Source: Aliiroseovarius halocynthiae
Lineage (GTDB): Bacteria; Pseudomonadota; Alphaproteobacteria; Rhodobacterales; Rhodobacteraceae
Reading direction: 5' to 3'
Length of the DNA: 64,000 bases
Assembly (NCBI RefSeq): GCF_007004645.1
Contig: NZ_ML660019.1
Span: forward strand, 764,437 to 828,436
Positions 45,119-54,769 of the stretch are shown here, in pieces. The position numbers and the translations under genes were made by a program. Position 1 is the stretch's first letter. Each line of letters starts with the position of its first letter. Under the pieces are notes generated by a model, which searched no databases, had not been told where the DNA came from, and saw only the letters and a program-made list of their open reading frames with translations.

Positions 45119-46357
45119 TTACGCGGCAGAGTTCGTCTTGTCTGCTTTGACATCGTCAATTGCGCTAAGGATGGCGTCTGCAATGAAATCCAGCTCGGGC
45201 TGAGTCAGACGTACAGGCAGGCGGGTATCGCATGCACGCGACAGCATTGCGCGGGTTTGTGGAAGAGGCCCCTGATCGTCGATGAATTGCCAGTTCCAGA
45301 ACGCGCGCGCGTTGTCTTCGCTCATCCCGAAGACCTGTACGCTGACACCGCGTGCTTTGGCGGCGGCCTGAAACGCGATGGTGTCGTCATCGCTGACGTT
45401 GTCCAAATTGAATTGGATGGAATCGGGCGCGCGGGTTTCCGGGGCCAGCGGCGCAGGGACTGTGATCCATGGGCTTTTTTCCAATTTTGCAGCCACGTAA
45501 TCGTGGTTGCGCAACCCGTCGGTCACACGGCGATCCAGCTCGTGCAGTTGTGGGCGGATGACTGCGGCCGACAGGTTTGACAGCCGTGTGTTGTATAGAG
45601 GTAACTTGTTTTGCCACCGGGCAAAGGCGTCTGCCAGATCGGTCGAGTTTTCGCCGTACGGCGTTTTGTGTTTTTTCCAATTGTGCTCGTATGCGCCGGA
45701 CATGATGACGGCACGGGCGGCCAATGCGGCATCGTCGGTGATCAGGATGCCACCTTCGCCTGCATTCAACATTTTGTAAGACTGGAATGAAAAACAGCCG
45801 ATCTTGCCAATCGTGCCGATCTTGCGCCCGTGCCAGAGCGTGCCAAGTGAGTGCGCTGCGTCTTCGATCACCGGGATGTTCGCCGCGTCGCACAGCCGCA
45901 TGATCGCATCCATATCCGAGGTATGGCCGCGCATATGACTGATGATGACGGCGCCCGTGTCGGGGCTTAGTTTGGCAGCGAAATCATCCATGTCGATTCG
46001 GTAATTGTCTTTCACATCGACCAACACCGGTTTGCAGTCCGCGTGGACAACCGAACTGGGAACGGCAGCGAAGGTAAAGGCGGGGATCAGGACCTTTGCG
46101 TCACGCGGTAGGTCCAGCGCTTTCAACGACAGAAACAGTGCTGCCGAGCAGCTTGCAACGGCCAAGGCATATTTCGCGCCCATCACTTCAGCAAATTCGG
46201 CTTCCAACAGGGCCACTGGTGCGTCTTCGGGTGCTGTATAGCGAAAGAGGTCGCCGGATTTCAGAAGGCGGTCGATCTCGGCCCGTGCGGCCTCGGGGAT
46301 TGGCTCGGCATCATGGACGTTCGGGGCGGCTGGGGCTGCGGTCTGATCCAGGGTCAT
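45119..46357 (-). CDS. DegT/DnrJ/EryC1-family PLP aminotransferase
   Basis: 412 residues. PLP lysine in FSFQSYKMLNAGEGG, cofactor region PVIEDAAHSLGTLWHGRKIG, and SCSAALFLSLKAL. The family transaminates sugar ketones, but the gene is not in a sugar cluster: it lies beside an amidotransferase and an amino-acid transporter, so the substrate may not be a sugar. ATG 46357 follows AGAGGAG. Confidence 0.85.
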   Translation of the reverse strand: MTLDQTAAPAAPNVHDAEPIPEAARAEIDRLLKSGDLFRYTAPEDAPVALLEAEFAEVMGAKYALAVASCSAALFLSLKALDLPRDAKVLIPAFTFAAVPSSVVHADCKPVLVDVKDNYRIDMDDFAAKLSPDTGAVIISHMRGHTSDMDAIMRLCDAANIPVIEDAAHSLGTLWHGRKIGTIGKIGCFSFQSYKMLNAGEGGILITDDAALAARAVIMSGAYEHNWKKHKTPYGENSTDLADAFARWQNKLPLYNTRLSNLSAAVIRPQLHELDRRVTDGLRNHDYVAAKLEKSPWITVPAPLAPETRAPDSIQFNLDNVSDDDTIAFQAAAKARGVSVQVFGMSEDNARAFWNWQFIDDQGPLPQTRAMLSRACDTRLPVRLTQPELDFIADAILSAIDDVKADKTNSAA

Positions 46358-46530
46358 GCTGTCTCCTCTTTCGAGCGTGCCTTTTCGGCTTTTTCGAAAT
46401 GTCATTTCGGAAAATATAAAAGAGCAGAGTGAGTCTTGCCAGAAGTTTTGCTGCGCTGCGGACAGTTAAATTTTTAGATCTGTCGTATGAATGTTACGAA
46501 TTTGGGGGGTGATGGGATCAGCCGGACACA

Positions 46531-46561
46531 AGAAAAGCCGCGCGCTCGGCCCGGCTTTTTC
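46531..46561. terminator. bidirectional terminator
   Basis: GAAAAGCCG (46531-46540) and CGGCTTTTTC (46551-46561) form an imperfectly looped stem with A and T runs on both sides, between the aminotransferase promoter and the 3' end of the amidotransferase gene. Confidence 0.6.
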
Positions 46562-46587
46562 GGTGGAAGGTCTAGCGTTTGGGGGAA

Positions 46588-47259
46588 CTATCCTTTCAGG
46601 ATAGCAGCCATCCGATCTGCGAAACCTTCATTGTCTGTCGCAGAGCCCAAGTGATCTTCTGCGGCATCCAGCAGTTCGTCGGGAACATTGCCACGCCCGC
46701 GATGTTTGATCAGACCCGCAACCAGCGGTGCTGTAAACTCGGGATGGGGCTGAATGGTCAGGATCCTGTCGCCAATCATCATGGCTGCATTGGCGCAGAA
46801 ATCGGTCGAAGCGATAATTTCGGCCCCGTCGGGTGCTTTTACCACTTGATCTTGATGCCATGCGTTCAGCGCCATCGTCCGATCACCGAAGTCATATTCA
46901 GTGCGGCCGATGGACCAGCCGCCATCGAACTTCTCGACCTTGCCGCCAAGGGCTTGCGCGATGATCTGGTGGCCGAAGCAGACGCCAACCAGCGGTTGGC
47001 CCGCATCGCGGATGTCGCGGATCAGGTCTTCAAGCGGAGGGATCCAGTCGTGATCCTCGTAAACACCGTGTTTCGAGCCTGTAATCAGCCAGCCATCCGC
47101 GTCTTGTGTGCCTGCGGGAAACTCTCCGTCCACGACCGAGAAGATCTGGAAGTCGAACCCGTGCCCGTCAAGCAGACGGGTGAACATCTGGCCATAATCT
47201 CCGACGCTGTCGCGCAGTTCGTCGGGGGAATGGCCAGCTTGCAGAATGCCGATTTTCAT
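46588..47259 (-). CDS. class I glutamine amidotransferase-like protein
   Basis: 223 residues: nucleophile Cys94 in GVCFGHQIIAQAL, and catalytic His-Glu in IQPHPEFTAP (about 171-173). A stand-alone GATase domain. The enclosed AATTTGATCAAATT palindrome upstream matches the operator by the puuA-like gene at 10867, which makes a gamma-glutamyl hydrolase role in the same pathway (as PuuD) an attractive but unproven guess. Confidence 0.8.
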   Translation of the reverse strand: MKIGILQAGHSPDELRDSVGDYGQMFTRLLDGHGFDFQIFSVVDGEFPAGTQDADGWLITGSKHGVYEDHDWIPPLEDLIRDIRDAGQPLVGVCFGHQIIAQALGGKVEKFDGGWSIGRTEYDFGDRTMALNAWHQDQVVKAPDGAEIIASTDFCANAAMMIGDRILTIQPHPEFTAPLVAGLIKHRGRGNVPDELLDAAEDHLGSATDNEGFADRMAAILKG

Positions 47260-47268
47260 GTGTCACCA

Positions 47269-47282
47269 AATTTGATCAAATT
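47269..47282. promoter_or_regulatory. palindromic operator upstream of the amidotransferase gene
   Basis: AATTTGATCAAATT is a perfect 14-base palindrome ten bases before the start codon, close enough to hide the start or ribosome site. Its core ATTTGATCAAAT is identical to the palindrome at 10867-10878. Confidence 0.55.
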
Positions 47283-47348
47283 GCCATACGGTCATATCTG
47301 ACCTAGCCGAGCCGCGACGCCGGAGCAAGGGCAATTTTCCGTGATGGC

Positions 47349-48155
47349 CTAGCGAAACAAGGTGCGCATGAAGCTGGGGCGACGTATCACAGCTTGCGGC
47401 AAGTGCCGGTTCAGACGCTTCCCGATGGCGCCATACACCGCGATGACCAACAGCGTCAGCAGGATGAAGTAAAACGCTAAAATCGGATAGGGGATGAACG
47501 GATTGAAGGTCTTATCCGCGAAATAGCTGGCGTAATACAGCGCGTCCCCGCGTTGTTGCCAGACCGGGAAACCCGAGAAATAGACCAGCGCGGTGGCGTG
47601 AAACAGGAAGATCGCCTCGTTCGTATAGGCGGGCCATGCCAGCCGCATCATCGACGGCCAGATGATCCGCTTGAAGCGTGTCCAGCCTGTGATGCCATAA
47701 GCGTCGGCGGCTTCCAGATCCCCTTTGGGAATGGATTGAAGCGCACCATAGAAGATCTCGGCCGAATAGGCGGTGGTGTTCAGAAACAGGACGATCGACG
47801 CGCCCAGCCATGCCGATGTCAGCAGCGAAAAGCCCGGCACGCTCTGCTTGATCGACAGAAAGACGGCATAGGCAAAAAACATCTGGATGAACAGCGGTGA
47901 GCCGCGAAAGACATAGATGAAGAACTCGGCCGGTTTGCGCAGAGATGCCGAGCTGCTGTTCTTGGCAAGCGCAAGCCCAGTGGCGGCGAAGAAGCCAAAC
48001 AGAAGGGCGACCAGACCGAAATAGATGTTCCAGATCATGCCAGAACCAATCAGAGTGAAATGCTCGCACAGTGTATAGCCGTCACGCGGAAGCAGACGTT
48101 CACCAAATCCGATCGAGCGGAATGCGTAGTCCTGGATGGTCTGAACGCAGCTCAT
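47349..48155 (-). CDS. amino-acid ABC transporter permease (second permease)
   Basis: 268 residues with about five membrane helices and the EAA-type loop LEAADAYGITGWTRFKRIIW (about 146-165). Its start overlaps the upstream permease stop (ATGA at 48152-48155), so the two permeases probably form a heterodimer. Similar to HisM/ArtM-type subunits. Last gene of the four-gene operon. Confidence 0.88.
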   Translation of the reverse strand: MSCVQTIQDYAFRSIGFGERLLPRDGYTLCEHFTLIGSGMIWNIYFGLVALLFGFFAATGLALAKNSSSASLRKPAEFFIYVFRGSPLFIQMFFAYAVFLSIKQSVPGFSLLTSAWLGASIVLFLNTTAYSAEIFYGALQSIPKGDLEAADAYGITGWTRFKRIIWPSMMRLAWPAYTNEAIFLFHATALVYFSGFPVWQQRGDALYYASYFADKTFNPFIPYPILAFYFILLTLLVIAVYGAIGKRLNRHLPQAVIRRPSFMRTLFR

Positions 48156-49036
48156 GTTGCAGCCTTCCGTTGGGCTTCACCGGCGGCGGTGGCCTGACCG
48201 TGGGACAGGCGAAGGGACAGCCGCTTGTAGACGCGTTCGCTGATCGAGGTGAGCAGCAGGTAGAAGACCAAGAGCCCTCCGAAGTAATAGGCGTTCCAGT
48301 TCCCATGCGGATAGTCGGTAAACTTGGCGGACTTGGTTGCCCCAAGCTCGCGCGCCCAATAGACGATGTCTTCGACGCCAAGAAGGAACAAAAGCGGCGT
48401 GGCTTTAATCAGGATCATCCAAAGGTTCGACAGGCCGGGCAGGGCATAGACCCACATCTGCGGGACCATGATGCGCCAGAAGGTCTGGCGGGTCGACATG
48501 CCATAGGATTCGGCGGTTTCAAGCTGTGCGCGTGGCACGGCCTTCATCGCACCGAACAACACGTTGGCGGCAAAGGCTCCAAAGACGATGGCGAAGGTCA
48601 GGATCGCCAGCGAAAAGCCGTAAACCTCGTGTATCCATTGCGGGCTGGTCGATAGGGGCAGTTTGGCCTGCGCACAGACCACAAAGTCATTGCCCTGACG
48701 GATTGGCTCGGACCAGTCGGTGCATTTCGCCTTGTGGCGCAGATACTCGAACCCCTGATCCAGCGCGATCACGAAGAACATGAAAAACGCAATGTCAGGT
48801 ACGCCGCGCACAATCGCTGTATAAGTCTTGCCCAGCATGCTGATTGGCCAGATGCGCGAGCGGGCCGCGGTGGCCCCCGCAAAGCCGAACATCAAGGCCA
48901 CGGGCGCGGTGATTGCCAACAGCACCAAAACAATCCCGAAGGATTGATAGAACGCCATGTGCTTACCTGTGGTCAGGTAGCAGCTGAGCCAGCTAAAGCC
49001 CTGAAGCGTGGAAGGATCGGTGCAGTAGGAAAACAT
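48152..49036 (-). CDS. amino-acid ABC transporter permease (first permease)
   Basis: 294 residues; membrane helices, EAA loop LETAESYGMSTRQTFWRIMV (about 180-199) and an extra periplasmic loop with two cysteines (KCTDWSEPIRQGNDFVVCAQ, about 103-122) that may form a disulfide. HisQ/ArtQ-like. Begins after a hairpin that separates it from the binding-protein gene. Confidence 0.88.
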   Translation of the reverse strand: MFSYCTDPSTLQGFSWLSCYLTTGKHMAFYQSFGIVLVLLAITAPVALMFGFAGATAARSRIWPISMLGKTYTAIVRGVPDIAFFMFFVIALDQGFEYLRHKAKCTDWSEPIRQGNDFVVCAQAKLPLSTSPQWIHEVYGFSLAILTFAIVFGAFAANVLFGAMKAVPRAQLETAESYGMSTRQTFWRIMVPQMWVYALPGLSNLWMILIKATPLLFLLGVEDIVYWARELGATKSAKFTDYPHGNWNAYYFGGLLVFYLLLTSISERVYKRLSLRLSHGQATAAGEAQRKAAT

Positions 49037-49064
49037 CGCGCGTGCAGATTATCCGCTAAATAAA

Positions 49065-49096
49065 CGGGGCCCGCATGCATTTGCACACGGGCCCGG
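49065..49096 (-). terminator. hairpin between binding protein and permease genes
   Basis: GGGCCCG (49067-49073) pairs with CGGGCCC (49088-49094), no long T run. Placed just after the binding-protein stop codon, it likely stabilises that message or attenuates transcription into the permeases, giving more binding protein than permease. Confidence 0.55.
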
Positions 49097-49104
49097 TCAT
49101 TACA

Positions 49105-49818
49105 TTACCACTGAGAAGCAACTTCCCATTTGGCGATCATGGTGTTCAGCGTGCCGTCGTCTTTCATCGACTGGATGGCCGCGTCGAACTTGGCGCGCAG
49201 GTCGCCGTCGCTTTCGCGGATACCCATGCCAACGCCGCCACCGATCTGCTCCATACGCTCAAGCAGGACCAGGCCGTCAGCGCCAACCATGGTGTCGAGG
49301 AAGGACTTATCGGCCAGAACCGCATCAGCTTCGCCGTTTTTCACCGCAGCAACGGTTTCTTCCGGGGTTGCGAATTCAACCAAAGTCCAGCCCTGTTCAG
49401 CCACGAAAGCGGCCTGAATGGTGGTTGCCTGAGCAGCCACAACACCGCCAGCCGGGTCTACGTCTGCCGACATGGCAGCGTAAGCCGAGGGATCTGGGGG
49501 GGTGTAGGCTTGGGTGAAGTCGATGACTTCGTCACGCTCGTCGGTGATCGACATGCCAGCGATGATGGCGTCATAGTTGCCCGATACGAGGTTCGGAATG
49601 ATGGTGTCCCATTCGTTCTTCACCCACTCGCAGGACAGTTCTGCGCGCTTGCACAGCTCGTCGCCCAGCTCGCGCTCGAAGCCGTCGATTTCGCCGGCAT
49701 CGTTTACGAAGTTCCATGGTGCATAGGCACCTTCGGTGCCAAGGCGCACGGTATCCGCGGCCATTGCGAAGCTGGCGGTCAAAGCCAGCGCCGCTGTCGA
49801 GACGATCAGTTTTTTCAT
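49105..49818 (-). CDS. amino-acid ABC transporter, periplasmic binding protein
   Basis: 237 residues with signal peptide MKKLIVSTAALALTASFAMA and an SBP family 3 domain (LGTEGAYAPWNFVNDAGEID, DAIIAGMSITDERDEVIDFT). The residue pattern resembles lysine/arginine/ornithine or histidine binding proteins. Second gene of the operon, after the ATPase. Confidence 0.9.
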   Translation of the reverse strand: MKKLIVSTAALALTASFAMAADTVRLGTEGAYAPWNFVNDAGEIDGFERELGDELCKRAELSCEWVKNEWDTIIPNLVSGNYDAIIAGMSITDERDEVIDFTQAYTPPDPSAYAAMSADVDPAGGVVAAQATTIQAAFVAEQGWTLVEFATPEETVAAVKNGEADAVLADKSFLDTMVGADGLVLLERMEQIGGGVGMGIRESDGDLRAKFDAAIQSMKDDGTLNTMIAKWEVASQW

Positions 49819-49857
49819 GATTTACTCCCAAGTTGCATTTATTGGTTTAAGTTGGTC

Positions 49858-50661
49858 TCACACGGGTTGCGAGTGAGACAGGAATTGCTTCAGGCGCTCG
49901 CTTTTTGGATTGCCAAACAGTTCGGCTGGCGCACCTTCTTCTTCGATCAGACCCTGATGCAGGAACACCACATGGTCCGAGACGTCATGCGCCATGCGCA
50001 TATCGTGGGTCACGATGATCATGGTGCGGCCTTCGGCGGCCAGATCCTTGATCACCTTGACGACTTCTTGTTCCAGCTCCGGATCCAGCGCCGAGGTCGG
50101 TTCATCAAACAGCAGCGCCTTGGGTTCCATGCACAGCGCACGCGCAATTGCGGCACGTTGTTGCTGGCCACCTGACAGTTGCGCCGGCCAAACATCGCAT
50201 TTGTCGCCAATGCCAACCTTCGCGAGATATTCGCGGGCCTTTTCTTCGACCTCGGCCTTGTCTCGGCCCAGCACTGTCACCGGGGCCTCCATCACGTTCT
50301 GCAGAATGGTCATATGGGACCATAGATTGAACTGCTGGAATACCATCGACAGGTTGGTGCGGATCCGCGTGACCTGCGCACGATCGGCGGGGTGACGGTT
50401 CAGGCCGTGCCCTTTCCACTTGATCGGTTCACCCTCGAAACGAATATCGCCCTGCTGGCTTTCTTCCAGCAGGTTGGCGCAGCGCAGCAGGGTGGATTTA
50501 CCCGATCCGGACGATCCGATCAACGACACAACATGCCCACGCGGCGCGACCAGATCGACACCTTTCAGCACTTCCAACGCACCATAGCTTTTATGCAGGT
50601 CGCGGATTTCGATTACCGACGTGGCGTCGGTAGAGGGCTGTTCAGAGTTGTCGCGAGGCAC
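49858..50661 (-). CDS. amino-acid ABC transporter ATP-binding protein
   Basis: 267 residues: Walker A GSSGSGKST (about 51-59), signature LSGGQQQR, Walker B ALLFDEPTSALDPE, switch VTHDM. First gene of the operon; HisP/ArtP-like. GTG 50661 is the upstream-most start; its ribosome site is poor, so the first dozen residues are uncertain. Confidence 0.9.
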   Translation of the reverse strand: MPRDNSEQPSTDATSVIEIRDLHKSYGALEVLKGVDLVAPRGHVVSLIGSSGSGKSTLLRCANLLEESQQGDIRFEGEPIKWKGHGLNRHPADRAQVTRIRTNLSMVFQQFNLWSHMTILQNVMEAPVTVLGRDKAEVEEKAREYLAKVGIGDKCDVWPAQLSGGQQQRAAIARALCMEPKALLFDEPTSALDPELEQEVVKVIKDLAAEGRTMIIVTHDMRMAHDVSDHVVFLHQGLIEEEGAPAELFGNPKSERLKQFLSHSQPV

Positions 50662-50888
50662 GAGGTGTTCCGGATTGTGACAGGTTTTGTGGTGCCCGAG
50701 TAGGACGCAATTCTAACAGGATTGCAACGTCGAAATGACGGGGAAGTCACGTAAATCCGGGTAGAAGGTCGGTTCGCGCTGCGAAATGTCGGATTGTGCG
50801 ACGGGGATCAACAACGGGTAGAGCGCGCGCGTGATTTGTCGCGGTGCCCTGCAGAGGGATGGAATCAGGTGAAGACCGGTTGGCTGGT

Positions 50889-51329
50889 TTAAAGAGCCTT
50901 CGATGCACGTTGCCGCGCGAGGTTGCTGTCAAGATCGTTGATCCCCAGAAAACGCGGGATCATCCGCATCAGCGCGTCCTCTTCCGAGGCACGTTCGCCA
51001 TCGGTCAGAACGATGGTCCACGCGGCTTCCAAGATGGCGATGCGGTCATCAAGGGGCACGGCCTCTTTCACGGCGTTGGTGAAACGCACGGTGTCCGGTG
51101 CAGAGGCTTCCAAGGCTTCGGCCTTGCCGCGCAGGGCCGAGGCATCTGCGTCGGTCAGGTCGTGACGTTGTGCAAGAATGCGGTCAATCGCGTGCTTTTC
51201 AGCCGCGTCATAGTCGTTATCCGCGCGTGCAAGCCTTACAAGAATTGCAGCCACGGCCAGACGGGCGTCGTCGTCCTGAAGCGGCTCGGGCGCGGGTTGG
51301 GTCAGTTTGTCTAGAAGAGATCGCAGCAT
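50889..51329 (-). CDS. TerB-like tellurite-resistance domain protein (first)
   Basis: 146 residues, all-helical TerB fold: LAVAAILVRLARADNDYDAA then EKHAIDRIL (about 23-50) and VPLDDRIAILEAAWTIVLTD (about 92-111) with the acidic DG(E)xxxxEE turn. A second TerB-like gene of the same plan lies at 52363. No ter operon is present; function unknown. Confidence 0.78.
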   Translation of the reverse strand: MLRSLLDKLTQPAPEPLQDDDARLAVAAILVRLARADNDYDAAEKHAIDRILAQRHDLTDADASALRGKAEALEASAPDTVRFTNAVKEAVPLDDRIAILEAAWTIVLTDGERASEEDALMRMIPRFLGINDLDSNLARQRASKAL

Positions 51330-51378
51330 GTGTTCAATGTGGGGACGGCATGCGAAATGCCAAGCCCTATCCTTTCAC

Positions 51379-51672
51379 TTATCCGTCATAGCCTTCGATG
51401 ATCACCAGATCGCAAGTGGAAACTTCGTCTCTGATGGCTTTGGCTGTTTGATATTCGGCGCTGTCATAGCAAGCGCGGGCAGCTTGATAGCTGGGGAATT
51501 CGATCACCACGTTGCGTGAACGGGACTGACCCTCGACAGTATTAAACGTGCCACCACGCACCAAAAACCTGGCGCCATGCTCGGTAAATGGGGCCGCGTT
51601 TGCCGCGACATAGTCTTTATAGCGTTCGACATCGTCCACATCGACACGCCCGATCCAATACCCTTTGGCCAT
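51379..51672 (-). CDS. DUF1330 family protein
   Basis: 97 residues: KGYWIGRVDVDDVERYKDYV at the start and FPSYQAARACYDSAEYQTAK (about 64-83), typical of DUF1330, a ferredoxin-like fold of unknown role. ATG 51672; the in-frame ATG at 51684 is less well supported. Confidence 0.85.
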   Translation of the reverse strand: MAKGYWIGRVDVDDVERYKDYVAANAAPFTEHGARFLVRGGTFNTVEGQSRSRNVVIEFPSYQAARACYDSAEYQTAKAIRDEVSTCDLVIIEGYDG

Positions 51673-51688
51673 TTCTGCCCCCAATCGT

Positions 51689-52366
51689 TCAGTTCGCCAG
51701 ATTCTTCAGCGAATAGCGGATGTCGTCAATCGCAATTCCGCCCGGATCTTGATGCGTGAGAGTAATGGCCATGATCGGAGCATCGCTTTGGAAGCCGAAA
51801 CTGTGCACGCCATGGCCGGGTGTCACCTGCGCGACGTGTGACAAACTGGCGTCCGCGCCATAGAAGTGCAGCTGGACGGGGCCGGGGGCAGGGCGGCTGC
51901 CCAAAGGATCGGCATAGTCCAGATGCAGGCGCAGGGCGAAAGACTGGATCGGGGCATCGAAACTGATCGCCAATACTCCTTCACCCCGGCCAGACCTCTT
52001 TTCAAACCCATCAGGGCCTAGGGGAAACAGGGCGTTGGATCCAAATCCCGCATGAAATGCAACCGCGTGGGGTGGAGTGTGTGTGGGCTGGAGGACCCTT
52101 GGTGGACGTGTTGGGGCACCTTCAAGTGCGGCAAAGCCCTCCTCTTCGCCCAGAGCCTGTCCGTTCAACATTGCCCCCAAAGCCGCACCGGGCGCATGGA
52201 TGGTTCCCTGAATAGCTTGCCCCGGTTCAGGCAGGACAGGGTATTCCTCAAAATCAATCAGACCCGCTGCGGTTTGGGCGATCGTGTCATAAGGGACCTG
52301 CGTGATGGGATTGCTGAAAGCTGCGCTGGTACTTAGGCCGATGATCAGAAGCGATAGCCGGATCAT
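51689..52366 (-). CDS. secreted protein of unknown function
   Basis: 225 residues with a signal peptide (MIRLSLLIIGLSTSAAFS). The mature part has LIDFEEYP near residue 36 and a beta-rich body ending GGIAIDDIRYSLKNLA, which recalls PEP-CTERM-like or extracellular beta-sandwich domains, though no sorting signal is seen. Its ATG overlaps the stop of the upstream TerB-like gene. Confidence 0.65.
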   Translation of the reverse strand: MIRLSLLIIGLSTSAAFSNPITQVPYDTIAQTAAGLIDFEEYPVLPEPGQAIQGTIHAPGAALGAMLNGQALGEEEGFAALEGAPTRPPRVLQPTHTPPHAVAFHAGFGSNALFPLGPDGFEKRSGRGEGVLAISFDAPIQSFALRLHLDYADPLGSRPAPGPVQLHFYGADASLSHVAQVTPGHGVHSFGFQSDAPIMAITLTHQDPGGIAIDDIRYSLKNLAN

Positions 52367-52752
52367 TCCACCACGATGTCACTGCGCGGAACACCCGCAG
52401 CATCTGCCACGCGCGCGACCAGATCAGCCTCTTCATCGCGCAGGACGCCATCCGCAAGCGACACCTGCCAAAGCGCTGTGATGATTTTTATCCGCTGCTC
52501 TATCGGCATCGTGTCTTGAACGGTGCGGGCGAGATCCTCGGTCGATCCTGCGGATTTTTCCTGGACTTCGCACTCGGCGCGAAGCTTCGCAGCCTCAATC
52601 GGGTTCAGATCATAGTGGCGGGCGAATAGGCGATCGATCCGGGCAATCTCGGTCTGAGCATAATCCGCATCCGCGCGTGCCAGTCTTACCAACAGCACAC
52701 CCATGGCGCGCTGCGCATCCTTTGTCCAACTGGTTTGATCTGCATGCGGCAT
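52363..52752 (-). CDS. TerB-like protein (second)
   Basis: 129 residues with the same TerB plan as the gene at 50889: GVLLVRLARADADYAQTEIA (about 18-37), MPIEQRIKIITALWQVSLAD (about 81-100) and DEEADLVARVAD. ATG 52752 follows GGGAGCC; a longer frame upstream covers the pyrG terminator and is not used. Coupled to the secreted protein by a four-base overlap. Confidence 0.75.
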   Translation of the reverse strand: MPHADQTSWTKDAQRAMGVLLVRLARADADYAQTEIARIDRLFARHYDLNPIEAAKLRAECEVQEKSAGSTEDLARTVQDTMPIEQRIKIITALWQVSLADGVLRDEEADLVARVADAAGVPRSDIVVE

Positions 52753-52797
52753 AGGCGGCTCCCTCTTGGTCTTTGGCACCCTAGGACACGTATCCCG

Positions 52798-52828
52798 CAA
52801 AGAAAAGGGCGGGGAAATCCCCGCCCGT
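52798..52828 (-). terminator. terminator of pyrG
   Basis: GGGCGGGGA / TCCCCGCCC perfect stem (52807-52826) followed on the minus strand by TTTTCTTT, 20 bases after the pyrG stop. Confidence 0.88.
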
Positions 52829-52847
52829 TTCTGCAATTTGGATTGGT

Positions 52848-54491
52848 TTAGACCAGCCGCTCGATCTCTTTCGCGGCGCGGACGAAATCGGCAAAAAGCG
52901 GCGCCGGATCGAAAGGTTTCGACTTCAGTTCCGGGTGGAACTGAACACCGATGAACCACGGGTGATCTTTCCATTCAACGATTTCTGGCAAACGTCCATC
53001 CGGCGACATGCCCGAGAAGACCAGCCCGCAGTCTTCCAGCTGCTGGCGGTATTTGGTGTCGACCTCATAGCGGTGACGGTGGCGTTCCTCGATGGTCTCG
53101 GACCCATAGACTTCGGCCACTTTCGAGCCGTCAGTCAGGGCAGCCGTATAGGCGCCCAGACGCATGGTGCCGCCCTTGTCGTCGGAGACTTTGCGTTTCA
53201 CTTTGTAATTGCCCTGCACCCATTCCTTCAGGTGATAGACAACGGGGGTGAAACGGGTTTCGCCCGCTTCATGGTCGAACTCTTCGGACCCGGCATCAGT
53301 GATGCCTGCCACGTTGCGCGCGGCCTCGACCACGGCCATCTGCATACCCAAGCAGATGCCCAGATAGGGGATCTTGCGTTCACGCGCGAACTGAGCCGCC
53401 TTGATCTTGCCTTCTGTGCCTCGTTCGCCAAAGCCGCCGGGGACCAGAATGGCGTGGAAGCCTTCCAGATAGGGCGCAGGATCTTCCTTATCGAAGGGTT
53501 CGGCATCAACCCATTCCAGCTTTACGCGGGTCCGGTTGGCCATGCCGCCATGGGTCAGCGCTTCTTTGATGGACTTATAGGCATCTTCCAGCTGAGTATA
53601 CTTGCCCACCACGGCCACGCGGACCTCGCCTTCGGCGTTGTGAATGCGGTCTTCCACGTCTTCCCAGCGGCTAAGGTCGGGCTTCGGGGCCGGGGCGATC
53701 TGGAACGCATCCAACACGGCCTGATCCAGCCCCACATTGTGATAGGCCATCGGCGCTTCATAGATCGATTTCAGGTCGTAGGCTGGGATCACGGCCTCTT
53801 GGCGGACGTTACAGAACAGGCCGATCTTGGCGCGTTCTTTATCCGGGATCGGGTGTTCCGAGCGGCAGACCAGTACATCAGGGGCGATGCCGATCGAACG
53901 CAGCTCTTTCACACTGTGCTGTGTGGGTTTCGTTTTCAACTCGCCCGAGGCCGCAAGGAACGGCAGAAGCGTCAAATGCATGAAGATACATTGCCCACGC
54001 GGGCGTTCTTGGCTGAACTGGCGGATCGCTTCGAAAAAGGGCAGGGCTTCGATGTCGCCTACGGTGCCGCCAATTTCACACAACATGAAATCAACCTCGT
54101 CATCACCGATTTCGATGAAGTCTTTGATTTCATTCGTGACATGCGGGATCACCTGAATGGTTTTGCCCAGATAATCTCCGCGCCGCTCTTTTTCCAGCAC
54201 ATTGGTATAGATGCGGCCCGAGCTGACCGAATCTGTATTCCGTGCGGCCACACCGGTGAAGCGCTCATAGTGGCCAAGATCCAAGTCCGTCTCGGCCCCG
54301 TCATCCGTCACGAACACTTCGCCATGTTCAAATGGGCTCATCGTGCCGGGATCGACGTTCAGATAGGGATCAAGCTTGCGCAAACGCACAGAATAGCCGC
54401 GCGCCTGCAAAAGCGCCCCCAAAGCGGCTGACGTCAGGCCTTTGCCCAACGAAGAAACAACACCACCGGTGATGAAGATGTAACGTGCCAT
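52848..54491 (-). CDS. pyrG: CTP synthase
   Basis: 547 residues: synthetase domain starting [20 protein letters not shown] with the P-loop, and glutaminase domain with [20 protein letters not shown] and the C-terminal HPE ([10 protein letters not shown]). Start ATG 54491 matches the universally conserved N-terminus. Makes CTP from UTP and glutamine. Downstream of secG. Confidence 0.97.
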   Translation of the reverse strand: MARYIFITGGVVSSLGKGLTSAALGALLQARGYSVRLRKLDPYLNVDPGTMSPFEHGEVFVTDDGAETDLDLGHYERFTGVAARNTDSVSSGRIYTNVLEKERRGDYLGKTIQVIPHVTNEIKDFIEIGDDEVDFMLCEIGGTVGDIEALPFFEAIRQFSQERPRGQCIFMHLTLLPFLAASGELKTKPTQHSVKELRSIGIAPDVLVCRSEHPIPDKERAKIGLFCNVRQEAVIPAYDLKSIYEAPMAYHNVGLDQAVLDAFQIAPAPKPDLSRWEDVEDRIHNAEGEVRVAVVGKYTQLEDAYKSIKEALTHGGMANRTRVKLEWVDAEPFDKEDPAPYLEGFHAILVPGGFGERGTEGKIKAAQFARERKIPYLGICLGMQMAVVEAARNVAGITDAGSEEFDHEAGETRFTPVVYHLKEWVQGNYKVKRKVSDDKGGTMRLGAYTAALTDGSKVAEVYGSETIEERHRHRYEVDTKYRQQLEDCGLVFSGMSPDGRLPEIVEWKDHPWFIGVQFHPELKSKPFDPAPLFADFVRAAKEIERLV

Positions 54492-54697
54492 ATGTTTGGC
54501 TGCCCCCGTGTTACTGGCGTCATGACGCCGCAAAATCTGGTAAGTGGACGCGCGAATGCCATAAGAAATGACGTCGCGAATCCCGTCCTCACGGGATTAA
54601 AGATATAACCGATTCCGGCGTCCCGCGCAACCGGATCGTCTAGATCATGGGGCAGCTATGTGCCCCGGCTCTAGGTGTTGTGTGGGTGGTCTATCGT

Positions 54698-54720
54698 CCA
54701 GTTTTCATTGCGAAAACTGG
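54698..54720. repeat. 9-bp inverted repeat between secG and pyrG
   Basis: CCAGTTTTC (54698-54706) and GAAAACTGG (54712-54720) with a 5-base loop. No T run follows on either side. The 278-base gap between the genes holds nothing else that I recognise. Confidence 0.4.
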
Positions 54721-54769
54721 TGCAATAGAAAATGGTGGGCAGGCAGGCTGCCCAAAGATCGTTGCGCGA

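Noticed and set aside
52935-54431. Open frame of 498 codons antisense to pyrG
   Set aside because: Same reason: pyrG is complete and conserved, the antisense product is low-complexity and unrelated to any family.
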